A stretch of DNA of 64,000 nt from Agapetus fuscipes (GCA_951799405.1 OX637344.1:13578001-13642000); one strand, 5' to 3'; numbered from the stretch's first letter, positions 23,001 to 30,062 are shown. Translations and numbers: made by a program. Notes: generated by a model from the sequence alone, not told the origin.

Positions 23001-26000
23001 GCTGTACATGCGGCTGGAGGTGTGCTACGAGCAGTGGCGGCAGCTGGAGAGAGAGAGGAAGATGACTGAGGTGTCATGCTGTAGTGTGTCAGTATTGATG
23101 ATATGGTGTGTTGTGTCGCAGTCGCTGCCTGCTGTACATGCGGCTGGAGGTGTGCTACGAGCAGTGGCGGCAGCTGGAGAGAGAGAGGAAGATGACAGAG
23201 GCAGAGCTGGCGCGCTCCTTCCCAGGCCGCATGCTCTCCAGCAACAACACCATCCCTGTGCCCCGACTGCCTCCCTGCCCCAACAGGGTGGACCGCCTGG
23301 CCCAGGACATGATCAGGGAGCACACCAAGGTAAACTATATCGACGGTTAAAAGAAAGTAGGGCATAAGCGACGTTTTGGTCAAAAATGAGTTATGAATGC
23401 TATCCTACTTAAAATTTTCCGCTCCTTCTAATGTGCTTACTCCCATAGTTCTACAATGATTTTTGTTGTTGTTTATGTCCAAGCGAACAACTGTGTTTTT
23501 GAAGTATGGTTTTGGTGTAACCGACAAGATTTTGGTCTTTTTTGTCCTAAAAGCGCTTGTGACATAAAAAAAATGTAAAACACCGTAAAACCACATTAAT
23601 AGGAATGCCAATAAATGCCTTTATTTTTTTTAATTTTAGAGCTGTTTTGATTTTAATGATATGATAAAAAATAAAAAAGTTATGCCATTTTTCTGCAATC
23701 TCAAACTTTAAATTGCTCTCCTGAACAATTTAGTTTTTGTCACTTATGCCCTATTGCCTTTTAAACGTCTATATGTACACGAGGCTGGAGAAAGAGAGGA
23801 AGATGACCCGAATAGGACGATTTCTGTACAGGTAAATTTCATGCCAATCAAAGCATGTAGAATGTGATTAAGCTACACATATGTATAGTGTAACTTGTTG
23901 CCGCATTTTTCCCAAAGGGGTTGCATGTGCCGAGTGGAACCTATTTATTTTTAAAGGCAAAGGGGCTGGCTTTTACCTGTAAAACGCCCACCACTTCAGT
24001 TGAAGTGGCAGTTTCTCAGCTCCCGTTGGGGCTGGTACTCATTTCTTGTGAAGGCTGTATAAACCTTGCTGGTATTTTATTTTGAGAAAGTCTCTCTGTC
24101 TTGATCAGCACTAAAATCTGTAGTCTATGCTTGGTGTATTATCTATGTATAATCTGTAGTCTAAGTTGACATATATTAACATGTAAAATACATAATATTA
24201 AATGCATGCCCAAAGACACATGCAAAAAACAAATCGTTTTTGTGTTCTTTCGGGTTGGACCATGTTCTATTTGCAGCTCCTACATCTGCCGACGTTTTGC
24301 TATCACAAGCAGAAAGCATCCTCAAGGCGGAACATGGTCAAACCCAAAAGAACACAAAAATGATTTGTTTATTATCAACACCGGCCATGAAAGTGAAAGT
24401 GAAAGTTTTAAACTTTATTTAGACACGTGTAAGTTAATGAACATAAACCCTGCAACTTCTGCCTGAAATAGGGGTGACATTGGCAAAGTGACCCATTTTA
24501 TACCATATGAGTGGTCAGCCTCTCGCTATAAAATGGCTGCTTACCCTTTTCAGGTCCTCACCCTCATGAGCAAGATGGAATCACTGCGAGCCAGTGCCCA
24601 GAAGAAGCCTGAAGCTCCTGCAGAGGCAGGCGGCGCCCTCAAGGTCACCAAGATCCTGCAGAACAGCGAGAGGGCAGGAGGAGGAGGAGAGGGGAAGTGC
24701 CCGCCCTCCGTCACGGTGCTCAAGAGGGGAACCCTGCTGGAGGACTGCAGCGCCACTCCTAGCCAGGAGGGCGGAGAGAGCGAGGAAGACAACATAGCGC
24801 AACTGTGAGTATACTGGTGTGTAGCATACCTCAAGGGGCTCTGCATGTGTGTTCCTCCCTGGTCAGTGCCAATTTTGCAATCAAGACCCATACTGTAATA
24901 CTGGATGAACCTTTAGCGACCGATCTATAATTTCAACAATCTGATTTGCAAAGACATTAATATTAATAAAACTAATAGAAAAATGAATGAATCAACATGA
25001 AAATACACTCTGCAATCTTCTCTACAGAACCGACAGTTGGTCCGTTTTTCCACACTTGATACTATTAACTGTTTTGGCAAGCACTGGTCTATGTATTGGC
25101 GTTTTTGACATGTCTGCGCTACAGCAATGTGTATTGTTGTTCCAGCATATCTGGCATCAGCATCAGCACGCACCCTGACATCCAGCAGGCCATGCTGCAG
25201 TGGAGGCAGGCCGTGGAACAGCTGGTGGCGGCCAGCCGGCTGGAGCACAGCGAGGCGGCGCTCTGCCAGGCCCTCAGGAGCCTCAGCCGCTGGGCGCGCA
25301 ACGCCCGCGCTGCCATGTGGGCCGACCTCACTCTCACCCGGGCCATGGCTTCCCCTGCACAGGTGAGGAGCTGCAAACTCCACTTGCTTCCGGCAGCAAT
25401 GCTTTTTTCAGCCTCAAAAGGCTATTGTGTTAAAAATTGCTCTTCTGTTCTACAAAATTCTAGATACAAGTATATTTAAATATAGCTTGTATGCTTGTGG
25501 GGCGCCGTTTTGTGGCTTCAGCCACCTGAAGGGCGCCCATCTCGCACTTGATTTTTGTAAGCATAAGCGAGAAGGAAATTGTGGATGAATTTAGATATTT
25601 AGGCCACCTTCCATTCCATTTTGTGTCCTTCCATTTTCCTCACTAGTCTGATGATAAATTCAAACCAATTTTAACATTTTGAACAGCTAAAAATATGATA
25701 AAGTCAGTGGTGTAGCTGATGGAACTCTCATCTGGTGAAGCAAATTGTAAGTTATCAAAATGTATTGGAATGGTAAAATTTTCTGTCAAGACTAAATGCT
25801 TGAATAAAGTTTTAAACTTTCACTTTTATGGCCGGTGTTAAATGATATAGTTTTTCTCGGGTTAGACCATGTTCTATTTGCAGTAATTTTGTCTGCCGAC
25901 GTTTCATTCTGTTCCCTGCTTGAGGGAATGAAACGTCGGCAAACATAACCCGAGAAAAACTTATCACTAAATGCTTTAGTATTTCAGTTATATATGGCTG

Positions 26001-26626
26001 ATTTTGATTATACATGACTCTTTTATAGCTTTTGATCCGCAATTTATTTTTTACAGCCGCCTGCAAAACCGCAAACAGACATCAAGAAAGCAAACACCAC
26101 AGCAAGAGTAAATGAAGAAAACAAGAAACCCGCTGCAGATAACGCAATAGAGCAAACCAAGACCGCCGCTCCCGCCAACGCAGGCCCGAAACCTGCAGAA
26201 AACAAAACTGTCACACCTCCAGTGACCAAACCAACACCGTTACCTGCTAAACAAACCTCAGTACCTGCAAAGCAAACCCCTGTACCTGCAAAACAAGGAC
26301 CTAACCCTGTAAAACAGGCACCCATGTTACCCAAACATATCCCGCTGATGGGCAAACATATCCCAATGATGGCGAAGCAAATCCCTTTGATGATGAAGCC
26401 TCCGCATATTCCCAAAGCTCTGCTGCATCCTCCGCACTACAACCAGGCGTACGGGATGAACTACCATCGCAACTTCCGCAACCATCGCAGTAATCAGATG
26501 CACATCACGGCGGGCGAGAAGAATCCCTGCAACGTGGAGAAAGGTAAGAGGGAGAACAACAACACGACAAAGGTCAATGGACACACTAATCACAACAACA
26601 ATCTGGTTACTACTCCCATCAAATAA
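13957..26626 (+). CDS. MEIOC: MEIOC-like meiosis regulator gene (six exons, 5' end missing)
   Basis: Gene span. Six exons join in phase: 13957-14084, 14450-15889, 23122-23329, 24554-24804, 25146-25362 and 26057-26626, giving 2814 nt or 938 codons with the stop. The C-terminal half carries the signature of the MEIOC family: a coiled-coil-like stretch with CYEQWRQLERERKMTE, then PVPRLPPCPNRVDRL, then VLTLMSKMESLR and a RAAMWADLTLT-type segment. The N-terminal two-thirds is Asn/Met/Pro-rich and probably disordered. Known of the family: vertebrate MEIOC binds the RNA helicase YTHDC2 in germ-cell cytoplasm and drives the switch from mitosis to meiosis; Drosophila Bam-Bgcn is regarded as a functional counterpart. 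Inferred here: a germline RNA-regulation role. Oddities are a 7.2-kb intron holding nine copies of half an exon plus two transposons, and a Pro/Lys/Gln repeat tail. The start codon was not found; the 13957 exon opens in phase 0 after a splice acceptor. Confidence 0.85.
14450..15889 (+). CDS. MEIOC: MEIOC large disordered exon
   Basis: A 1440-nt exon bounded by TATTTTCAG and GTGAGT. It is open throughout in the frame set by the preceding exon (phase 2 in, phase 2 out) and encodes 480 residues. The composition is strongly skewed to Asn, Met, Pro, Tyr and Phe, with Pro-rich runs (SHPPPDNVYN, NQPPPYYND, PTPPHG) and Asn clusters, as in a disordered protein. Two hydrophobic patches stand out: CSLMIPLLDLTS near residue 223 and the last 35 residues (FGMDLGLPPLGLPP, GIFPIEFLPNLNMRNLANK), which precede the conserved coiled-coil exon as in other MEIOC proteins. 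No catalytic domain is visible. The minus-strand and shifted-frame ORFs here are shadows. Confidence 0.85.
15940..16102 (-). mobile_element. SINE-B fragment abutting the MEIOC half-exon array
   Basis: Minus-oriented pieces: CAAGCTGCAC, GTTGAACCTATTTATTTTTT, CTTCAGTTGAAGTAAGAGTT and CATTTCTTGTGAATGCTG. The next bases (AGATGACTGAGG) are already array sequence. Confidence 0.65.
16391..18840 (+). mobile_element. complete autonomous hAT transposon with perfect 8-bp TSD
   Basis: The element is flanked by CTGTAGTG at 16383-16390 and again at 18841-18848, an exact 8-bp duplication of MEIOC-array sequence. Terminal inverted repeats are CTAAGGTCTTCAACC on the left and the complement of GGTTGAAGACCCCTG on the right, differing at three outer positions; the CAGGGGTC type is typical of hAT. 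It encodes one uninterrupted transposase. Subterminal sequence is rich in GCGGCCCGCGG motifs. The intact ORF, clean TSD and 130-bp register of the array on both sides point to a young insertion. Confidence 0.95.
16868..18655 (+). CDS. hAT-family transposase (GTF2IRD2/ZBED-like)
   Basis: 595 residues, no introns or stops. The ATG at 16868 (MASTSGKKRKASEENRMF) is preferred over the upstream in-frame extension, which begins without ATG. Near residues 35-62 there is a BED-like finger (CLVCHESL...LKRHYDTKH). The catalytic fold follows, with ALDESTDITDTAQ near residue 180 and VVTDGAPSMVGKN near 250 as the two Asp motifs of hAT enzymes, then YHCIIHQQNLC. The C-terminal hATC dimerisation region (SRMKYVKSTTRSRITDAHLE) lies near 540-570. 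It cuts and pastes DNA bearing its own TIRs in the nucleus. Domesticated relatives of this type exist in vertebrates, but the matching TIRs and TSD show this is the transposon itself. AATAAA follows at about 18672. Confidence 0.93.
   Translation: MASTSGKKRKASEENRMFQEKWTELYLFVSVNQKPVCLVCHESLTAMKEYNLKRHYDTKHATKFETVKGQLRQDKMRALKSQLQRQQDSFQKQNIENEANMKVSYIISEKIALKSKPFTDGEFIKECMEAAAEVLCPSQKQLFSKVSLSGVTVARRIEELAIDIENSLNERASKFVYYSVALDESTDITDTAQLAIFIRGIDNNFVITEEMAALFPMKGTTKGCDIYECLMTVLRRYNLELTNLSAVVTDGAPSMVGKNEGLVGLIKKQNKDLSLMHYHCIIHQQNLCAKSTNIDEVMKVVVKTVNFIKSRGLNHREFQNCLREINAEYGDVTYFSDVRWLSRGKMLKRVFELKTEIASFMETKGKPVPQFRDPDWLCDFAFLTDITQHLNDLNTKLQGKENLINNLLDTVKAFEFKLDLWKNQLLKKEYTHFPKLKSCECTDVDKYVEAVDLLKKEFQSRFSDFRESEKYISLFARPFGVSVEDMPEKFQMELIDLQCNSELKDKFDVGVFDFYAKYVDHNSFPEIRKNAMKMISLFGSTYVCEQLFSRMKYVKSTTRSRITDAHLEGSLRVATTKMKTNIDKLVKNKQCQKSH
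19515..22643 (+). CDS. LINE ORF2: endonuclease (partial) and reverse transcriptase, R1-like
   Basis: 1,042 codons without a stop. The first five codons, including the ATG at 19515, belong to the MEIOC repeat, so the start is borrowed from host sequence. The endonuclease is partial: VLIGGDLNIQSTLW near residue 60 and CSDHRLITYRL near 150. The reverse transcriptase has APGLDRINNSMVKVAW, YRPITLLPVLGKILEKLI, QYGFRPGLSTEDAI, AVLLDISGAFDSAWW, GCPQGSVLGPLLWNILFDD and AYADDALLTVE (near 670), then VVYLGVSLN. A Cys/His knuckle (CLCGPIAQDVRHVLWDCPLL) lies near 967. Domain order and the GDLNIQSTLW/YADD wording fit the R1/Jockey-like group. Not expected to be retrotransposition-competent because the 5' part is missing. 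Confidence 0.9.
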   Translation: MVCCVLFLSHLSTDFQSCIELQWSSRESLYIISVYFKFSIPTEEFLPPLERALSCLRGKPVLIGGDLNIQSTLWAPCVPASRTRDQGRTFLEEFIYTEQLTVINDPLSIPTFTSHSGTGESHIDATLTSPSFSPFAISDWQVHPDASCSDHRLITYRLSTHTSLPPIPLSGAALPAHFRAGNEVGWESFRASLGERFDRIAREGCNGPEEAADRLQEAIIMSANESIGRCGPPRSRPSAWWNNGLAALQGRVKHARRKHQRAVAGTYCPCHLSDTALSQIIPAPQVVPPLDTAAARDGAGAVTSCPRCASRTIPDRYGVSPVAFLKNALRRSLRVYKQEMKKEKKAAWRAFITASTNPDPWGEAYRMVTSSVTLGGVLSGITLPGARGHSGTLTSTCEAFLDALITTDCPLIDSEQDAQIRAEAARPLDSAESSLPTFSEIDAIVKSLAPRKAPGLDRINNSMVKVAWAVAPHDIKAIFAACIQQGVFPRCWKVGLLKVLRKTTAKPPTDPKAYRPITLLPVLGKILEKLIANRVESHLTTSGMSISARQYGFRPGLSTEDAIRSAMEAVRESTSKYVLAVLLDISGAFDSAWWPMILAKLRRRNIPANIYDCIASYFSARRVTMDAGPTLIERDVSRGCPQGSVLGPLLWNILFDDLLSLPLPQGCEVRAYADDALLTVEAGSRAEMESLSQSALRAIADWGVNNKLSFAPHKTEAILLKGKLDVGRPPKIMFLDTRVKFSRTVVYLGVSLNANFPFVEHAKAITQKANSAFGKMARLSNTSWGLRGRALRILYDSVFLGTAAYAASCWADKCRRGNARRAALSGQRSSLLLLTKAYRSTATDSLPALAGVLPLDLELQYRAAIGSLRRGLPAKLEHQVIPPPPDGRLTQRVRDSVRDAIYAQWQRYWDVTSCDKVIYSFFPSIGERMAARWLVPDHFTSQFLTGHGKFAHYLLERGVISQGGGECLCGPIAQDVRHVLWDCPLLHSQRELLIDAVRPAGSGPVGYADLVASRANYLAFRRFCQSWHEFAAAGSRLGRGDH
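19530..22991 (+). mobile_element. 5'-truncated R1-like non-LTR retrotransposon inserted in the MEIOC array
   Basis: Array sequence stops at GTGTTGTGTC (19529) and resumes at CGCTGCCTGCTG (22993); LINE sequence lies between. Five array bases (GCAGT, the splice acceptor plus first exon base) are missing and I see no target duplication, so insertion was with a small deletion or was resolved atypically. ORF1 and the start of the endonuclease are absent, so it is 5'-truncated. About 350 bp after the ORF is 3' UTR without a poly(A) run. GC content is much higher than in the surrounding intron. Confidence 0.85.
23122..23329 (+). CDS. MEIOC: MEIOC conserved coiled-coil exon (complete copy)
   Basis: A 208-nt exon between the acceptor GTTGTGTCGCAG and the donor AAG|GTAAAC. 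It encodes the best conserved MEIOC block: NRCLLYMRLEVCYEQWRQ, LERERKMTEAELARSFPGRM, then SSNNTIPVPRLPPCPNRVD and RLAQDMIREHTK. The phase from the 15889 donor is correct (AA|T). This is the last of nine tandem copies of its first 76 nt and the only one that continues into a full exon with a donor, so it is the only copy able to rejoin the downstream exons in frame. A MITE begins about 10 nt after the donor. Confidence 0.9.
23340..23771. mobile_element. MITE of about 430 bp with TIRs of about 34 bp, in MEIOC intron
   Basis: Ends TCGACGGTTAAAAGAAAGTA and the complement of CTATTGCCTTTTAAACGTCT; GGGCATAAGCGACG occurs just inside. TA-rich target. It begins about 10 nt after the donor of the 23122-23329 exon. 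The sister copy is at 60082-60516. Confidence 0.75.
23878..24062 (-). mobile_element. SINE-B copy in MEIOC intron
   Basis: Minus-oriented tail portion: AGTGTAACTTGTTGCCGC, CACCACTTCAGTTGAAGTGG and CATTTCTTGTGAAGGCTG. The tRNA head is missing. Confidence 0.7.
24232..24420. mobile_element. family D foldback, deleted form
   Basis: CAAATCGTTTTTGTGTTCTT start, loss of most of the central palindrome, GGTCAAACCCAAAAGAACAC second arm, then the CCGGCCATGAAAGTG flank. In MEIOC intron. Confidence 0.7.
24430..24535 (-). repeat. family C fragment next to a MEIOC exon
   Basis: ACATAAACCCTGCAACTTCT and GGGGTGACATTGGCAAAGTG, ending about 20 nt before the 24554 splice acceptor. Confidence 0.65.
24554..24804 (+). 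CDS. MEIOC: MEIOC exon, conserved VLTLMSKMESLR segment plus acidic linker
   Basis: 251-nt exon after TTACCCTTTTCAG, ending at a GTGAGT donor; phase 0 in, phase 2 out. It starts with the conserved helix VLTLMSKMESLRASA and continues into a charged, low-complexity linker (AGGGGEGKCPPSVTVLKRGT, then SQEGGESEEDNIAQL) that looks like an insect-specific expansion. A truncated GATTA-family repeat on the minus strand ends about 20 nt before the exon, so the polypyrimidine tract is squeezed between repeat and exon. Confidence 0.85.
25146..25362 (+). CDS. MEIOC: MEIOC exon, C-terminal helical segment
   Basis: 217-nt exon following TTGTTCCAG and ending CACAG|GTGAGG; phase 2 in, phase 0 out. It encodes ISGISISTHPDIQQAMLQWR, QAVEQLVAASRLEHSEAALC and QALRSLSRWARNARAAMWAD, then LTLTRAMASPAQ. 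The helical Ala/Arg-rich end with a Trp and an LTLT close matches the end of the conserved domain in vertebrate MEIOC. GC content is far above the flanking introns. Confidence 0.85.
25800..25965. mobile_element. family D foldback, short variant
   Basis: Arms TCTCGGGTTAGACCATGTTC and GCAAACATAACCCGAGAA with a CTGCCGACGTTTCATTCTGT hairpin. In the last MEIOC intron. Confidence 0.65.
26057..26626 (+). CDS. MEIOC: MEIOC last exon with Pro-Ala-Lys-Gln repeat tail
   Basis: The acceptor TTTTTTACAG opens the last exon in phase 0. The frame stays open for 189 codons to a TAA at 26624-26626. After a Lys/Ala/Pro-rich lead there is a degenerate heptad-like repeat (TPLPAKQ, TSVPAKQ, TPVPAKQ, GPNPVKQ, APMLPKH, IPLMGKH, IPMMAKQ, IPLMMKP), then HHYNQAYG-like His/Asn/Tyr-rich sequence and a polar Asn/Thr end. 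No vertebrate MEIOC tail of this kind is known to me. An AATAAA follows about 80 nt after the stop. Confidence 0.75.
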   Translation, partial: PPAKPQTDIKKANTTARVNEENKKPAADNAIEQTKTAAPANAGPKPAENKTVTPPVTKPTPLPAKQTSVPAKQTPVPAKQGPNPVKQAPMLPKHIPLMGKHIPMMAKQIPLMMKPPHIPKALLHPPHYNQAYGMNYHRNFRNHRSNQMHITAGEKNPCNVEKGKRENNNTTKVNGHTNHNNNLVTTPIK

Positions 26627-26706
26627 GTAATGTGAGCCTGTGGAGAGTGTCAGTCTATTAGGATGGCTCAGACAAACATTGGATAAGTTGATAATATTGT
26701 ATCTGT

Positions 26707-26712
26707 AATAAA
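26707..26712 (+). promoter_or_regulatory. polyadenylation signal AATAAA of the MEIOC gene
   Basis: First AATAAA downstream of the MEIOC stop codon, 80 nt away. Further AATAAA motifs near 27525 and 28225 could serve as distal sites. Confidence 0.5.
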
Positions 26713-28340
26713 ATGGAAGGTTTGCCTTGTAAAGGGTTTAATGGACTAAAATATAGTCACATTAGTAATGACAGAAATTTGAAAAAATGAATTGCTTTGT
26801 ATGACAATTTTTTGACTCGCTTGAACCCTTTTTGCATTAACCCTTTCAATTTTATATGCGAGAGTTTATAATTATGTTTGGAAAGCTACAATGTGTATAA
26901 AACTATCCAATTTGTATGAAGTTGTGTAAAATAATCAACAGGATCGCAAGCTGTTGTTTCAGTGCAATATAGCAACGACATGGATGAGGATATTGCTTGA
27001 GAACAAAGTTTGTGATCAGATCAACAAATATTCAATGAAAAGACACATTTTAACTACAAAGTATTGCATTTTTAAGTTTCATATTTGTTGTTAGATTTTA
27101 TGTACTAATTTATTTCATCTAAAATAGGTAGGTACTTAATTTCCCATGAGTCTTTTATTTATAGAACCAGAGGTGGCAATCTAGAATGTGTCAGGAGAAT
27201 GAGATAGATACAGAAACACAGAAAATAACATTCTTAGATCTACCCATGCACACTTATGTATCTCAGTTTTAAGAAGATCGTAGATGCCTTCTTGGTTCAC
27301 ATTCTCTATGACTCATTTTTGCTTTTTAAAATTGACAAATTTCCTACTATAGTAATAATAATTGATAAGCGCATTTTTCACTTTAATCTCTTAACAGATA
27401 AGCATTTTAAAAGAAAGAGAAGCATTCATAATGTTGCCAACTTGTATTCCTTTAATTTTCTCTACGCTCTAGTCTTGTTTTCTATTTGCAATACTAAAAT
27501 TAATATATTATCCATGTGACTATGTAATAAATATAAACGTAATTGTATTTCATAAAAGTCTGCTATAACTGGAATGAGAATGTTTGCAGGGAAATATTAC
27601 CTGTAGTGCTGTTGACTTGTTGCATTGGAATTTGAATCATCATTGTCTATGATTCCAATTAAAAAAAAAAATGATTGTCTCTGACCTTGTCGAATGTTCT
27701 AAATTTAAAAAATGATATTCTCGTTTGTGTTTTGTCAGATTCGACACAATTCTTGTATTACAAATCTTATGAATGTTTATAAATGTGAAATTATTATACG
27801 TGTGTGCAATTTAAACACAAACATATTAACAATGTATAGTCAGTGTCAAAAGTATTGAATTTATAGTGTGCGGACCAAAATATTTCAAAGATGGCGGCCG
27901 GCGGCCATGTTTTGAGATATTGCAAAATATATGGGGTACATATTGAAACAGCTGATTCACGGTAAAATGGTACTCTTACTTGTAATTATAAATCTGCATG
28001 TATTTGTGAACATTATACTAGATGTCTTAGAATGAATTTAAAAGACGAAAGAATAACTAAGGTTCAGTAGGTAGGAAATTGATAGTTTTTAATACTAATC
28101 TAAGTACTTTGGATTGGTTCATTAAGCTTTGTTCACATTGTTTTTATTAATGTACTCTCTAAGTGTTAGATAAATTATTGTGTACTATACGCCTGTTTCA
28201 AATGAATTTCATGTATTTTATCTGTAAAATAAACTATTGCGTTTCTGGTTCCAATGAAGAAAAAAAAACTGCGGCACCTTTCTCAGGCACATTCACTAAA
28301 TCTGTAATTTAAGTCGCCGGGATATTTCAGTATTTGAGAT
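26713..28340. other. downstream of MEIOC: AT-rich, possible long 3' UTR
   Basis: No ORF worth calling. AATAAA motifs near 27525 and 28225 allow a 3' UTR of 0.9-1.6 kb. A small GC patch at 27884-27910 (AAAGATGGCGGCCGGCGGCC) is noted separately. Confidence 0.45.
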
Positions 28341-28349
28341 CCACACTTA

Positions 28350-28480
28350 GTGCATGCCCGCCCACAAGCAGAGCTGCATAATTTTGCGCTTAGACGTGCT
28401 GCCTGTGTACTTGCAGAATAACCCAAAACTCAAAAGAACATAAACCCTGCAACCTTTTCTGCTTTTCTCTGAAGCATAAA
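28350..28480 (-). repeat. family C fragment
   Basis: CCCGCCCACAAGCAGAGCTG, GCTGCCTGTGTACTTGCAG and AAACCCTGCAACCTTTTCTG. Confidence 0.6.
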
Positions 28481-28769
28481 GGCAAAAAAAAAAACAGAAT
28501 GAATGGAGTCGGAACAGAGTTTTAAATTTCATTGTTTTCTCCACAAGTCAACGTTACAGCTCTATTTGTAACCAAATGTTTGATTGCTTTTCCGCTAGCA
28601 ATCTGGCTTGAAATTGTTCCAAATTGTGTCGATTCCATTGATTTGTGCATTGGAAAAAAAACACAAACTCAAGTTGAACTATTAATTTTAGATGTTTAAT
28701 GCATATTTAAACCTTTTTTAGGACTACTTTTGCATCTATTGATCGCTCAAGCCTGCTCCCTAAATATTA

Positions 28770-29046
28770 GGATGATTTATTTGGTGAGCGCTGTTTTTGT
28801 GTGAATCACACCTCAAAAGCCCTCCGCGAGCTTGGTCGTCGCTGTAGAAAGTGCCAATTTTCAAGCAAGACCCAGTCAGGATGGATGGACCTTTGGTGAC
28901 CGGTCTTTGGTAAAGGTATATGAATTGTTCAACCTGCGAAGATCATATTTAAATATTTCAAAATATAAATGGTATTTCGTCAGGATTTGAACCCATTACC
29001 TTCCATTGACGAGTCCGAAGCGTTAACACTAGACTACGGACCGGTC
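28770..29046 (-). mobile_element. SINE-A copy, full length
   Basis: Runs from the 3' end (ATTTGGTGAGCGCTGTTTTT) to the head (GGACCGGTC). The end defines the family terminus GCGCTCACCAAATAAATC. Confidence 0.85.
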
Positions 29047-29462
29047 GTAAACAACCTCACAAAAGGTATGAACTAACTTCAGCCCACTTACAGATAGAAT
29101 ACATGAAAGCGCTTATCACATGTCCATGACTGAACAGATATCATATTTATAGTCGCTCTCCCCCTGCAATTTATTTTTCTGACCATGGCATGACCACTCA
29201 TGAACCAGGTGTAGTTTTTAATAAAAAGTGAATTAAACACTTAAAACTGAGTAAAAAGCGTTGCAAAAACACCTCTGAATTGCGTAAACTTCCCTCAATC
29301 GTATAATTAGAAATATGTAAAAAAATACAGCAGCACACCTAGCGAGTGATTTAGTTTTCTTGTATTTTTTTCTATTTACGCAATCGAGTGAAGTTTGCAC
29401 TTGGGGTGCTTGAGTAATAGATGTACCCAACTATTCACAAACAATACTGAAACAGAACAGTA

Positions 29463-29698
29463 CCCTTAGTACGAGTTGCAAAACTTGAGTAATGTAAAGT
29501 TTACGGCAATTATTAAAGAGTGATTTCCCCCAAAATCTGCCGTTTTTGTTTGTTTGAACTTGATTTTCTTCATCACTGTAACTCTATTGCTAAGATTTTA
29601 AAGTGTAAGAAACAAAAATGGCAGTTTTTAGGAGAAATCAGTCTTTAATATTTTCCGTAAACTTAACTTTTCTTAAATTTTGCAACTCGTACTAAGGG
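29463..29698. mobile_element. MITE with TIRs of about 100 bp (TA target), copy 2
   Basis: Same ends (CCCTTAGTACGAGTTGCAAA ... GCAACTCGTACTAAGGG) and centre as the copy at 4721. TA flanks, again inside CAG...CAG. Confidence 0.7.
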
Positions 29699-30062
29699 TA
29701 CAGCAAACAGAAACGCAGACGTTATACTTGGTTTATGAGTAACGAACCTTCAGTTGAAAGTATTGTGATAACGATTAGGTAATGATTTGTATTCCTACTA
29801 AATGAATTTCATAGTTTTTATATATTGATCATATTGACGAGGAGAAAAAAAAAGCGCGGCTACATTGGGTCGCTTGTTACATCGTCCGATAAGAACCCCG
29901 AGTGTAAAACACTAGTATTTTTTCTACACAACAAAACTTACTCTGCAATATTTTCCAGCCTTTCCTAAAATAGGCATTGCCCTCAAAAATGCACCAATTT
30001 TATGTTTATAAATTTAAAAAAAAAGTGTAATTTGTTAAAATTCACTTATGGGTTTATTTTAT

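Larger units (their letters stand above)
16103..23197 (+). repeat. 130-bp tandem array of a MEIOC half-exon with splice acceptor (nine copies, interrupted)
   Basis: Each 130-bp unit holds 54 nt of intron ending in GTGTTGTGTCGCAG plus the first 76 nt of the coiled-coil exon. Exon starts fall at 16166, 16296, 18884, 19014, 19144, 19274, 19404, about 22992 and 23122. After removing the hAT insertion with its 8-bp TSD, the spacing across that break is exactly 130. Units are nearly identical; differences sit around the GAGAGAGATGAAGATG/GAGAGAGAGGAAGATG stretch. Only the last copy continues into full exon and a donor; in the others ATGACTGAGG runs straight back into intron. The left edge abuts a SINE-B fragment at about 16102. 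The 60-73 aa ORFs here are by-products of the repetition. Confidence 0.9.

Noticed and set aside
25496..25555. GC-rich hairpin GGGGCGCCGTTTTGTGGC / GCCACCTGAAGGGCGCCC as an RNA gene.
   Set aside because: The stem is short and imperfect and may be the 3' end of an old LINE; no evidence of a transcript.
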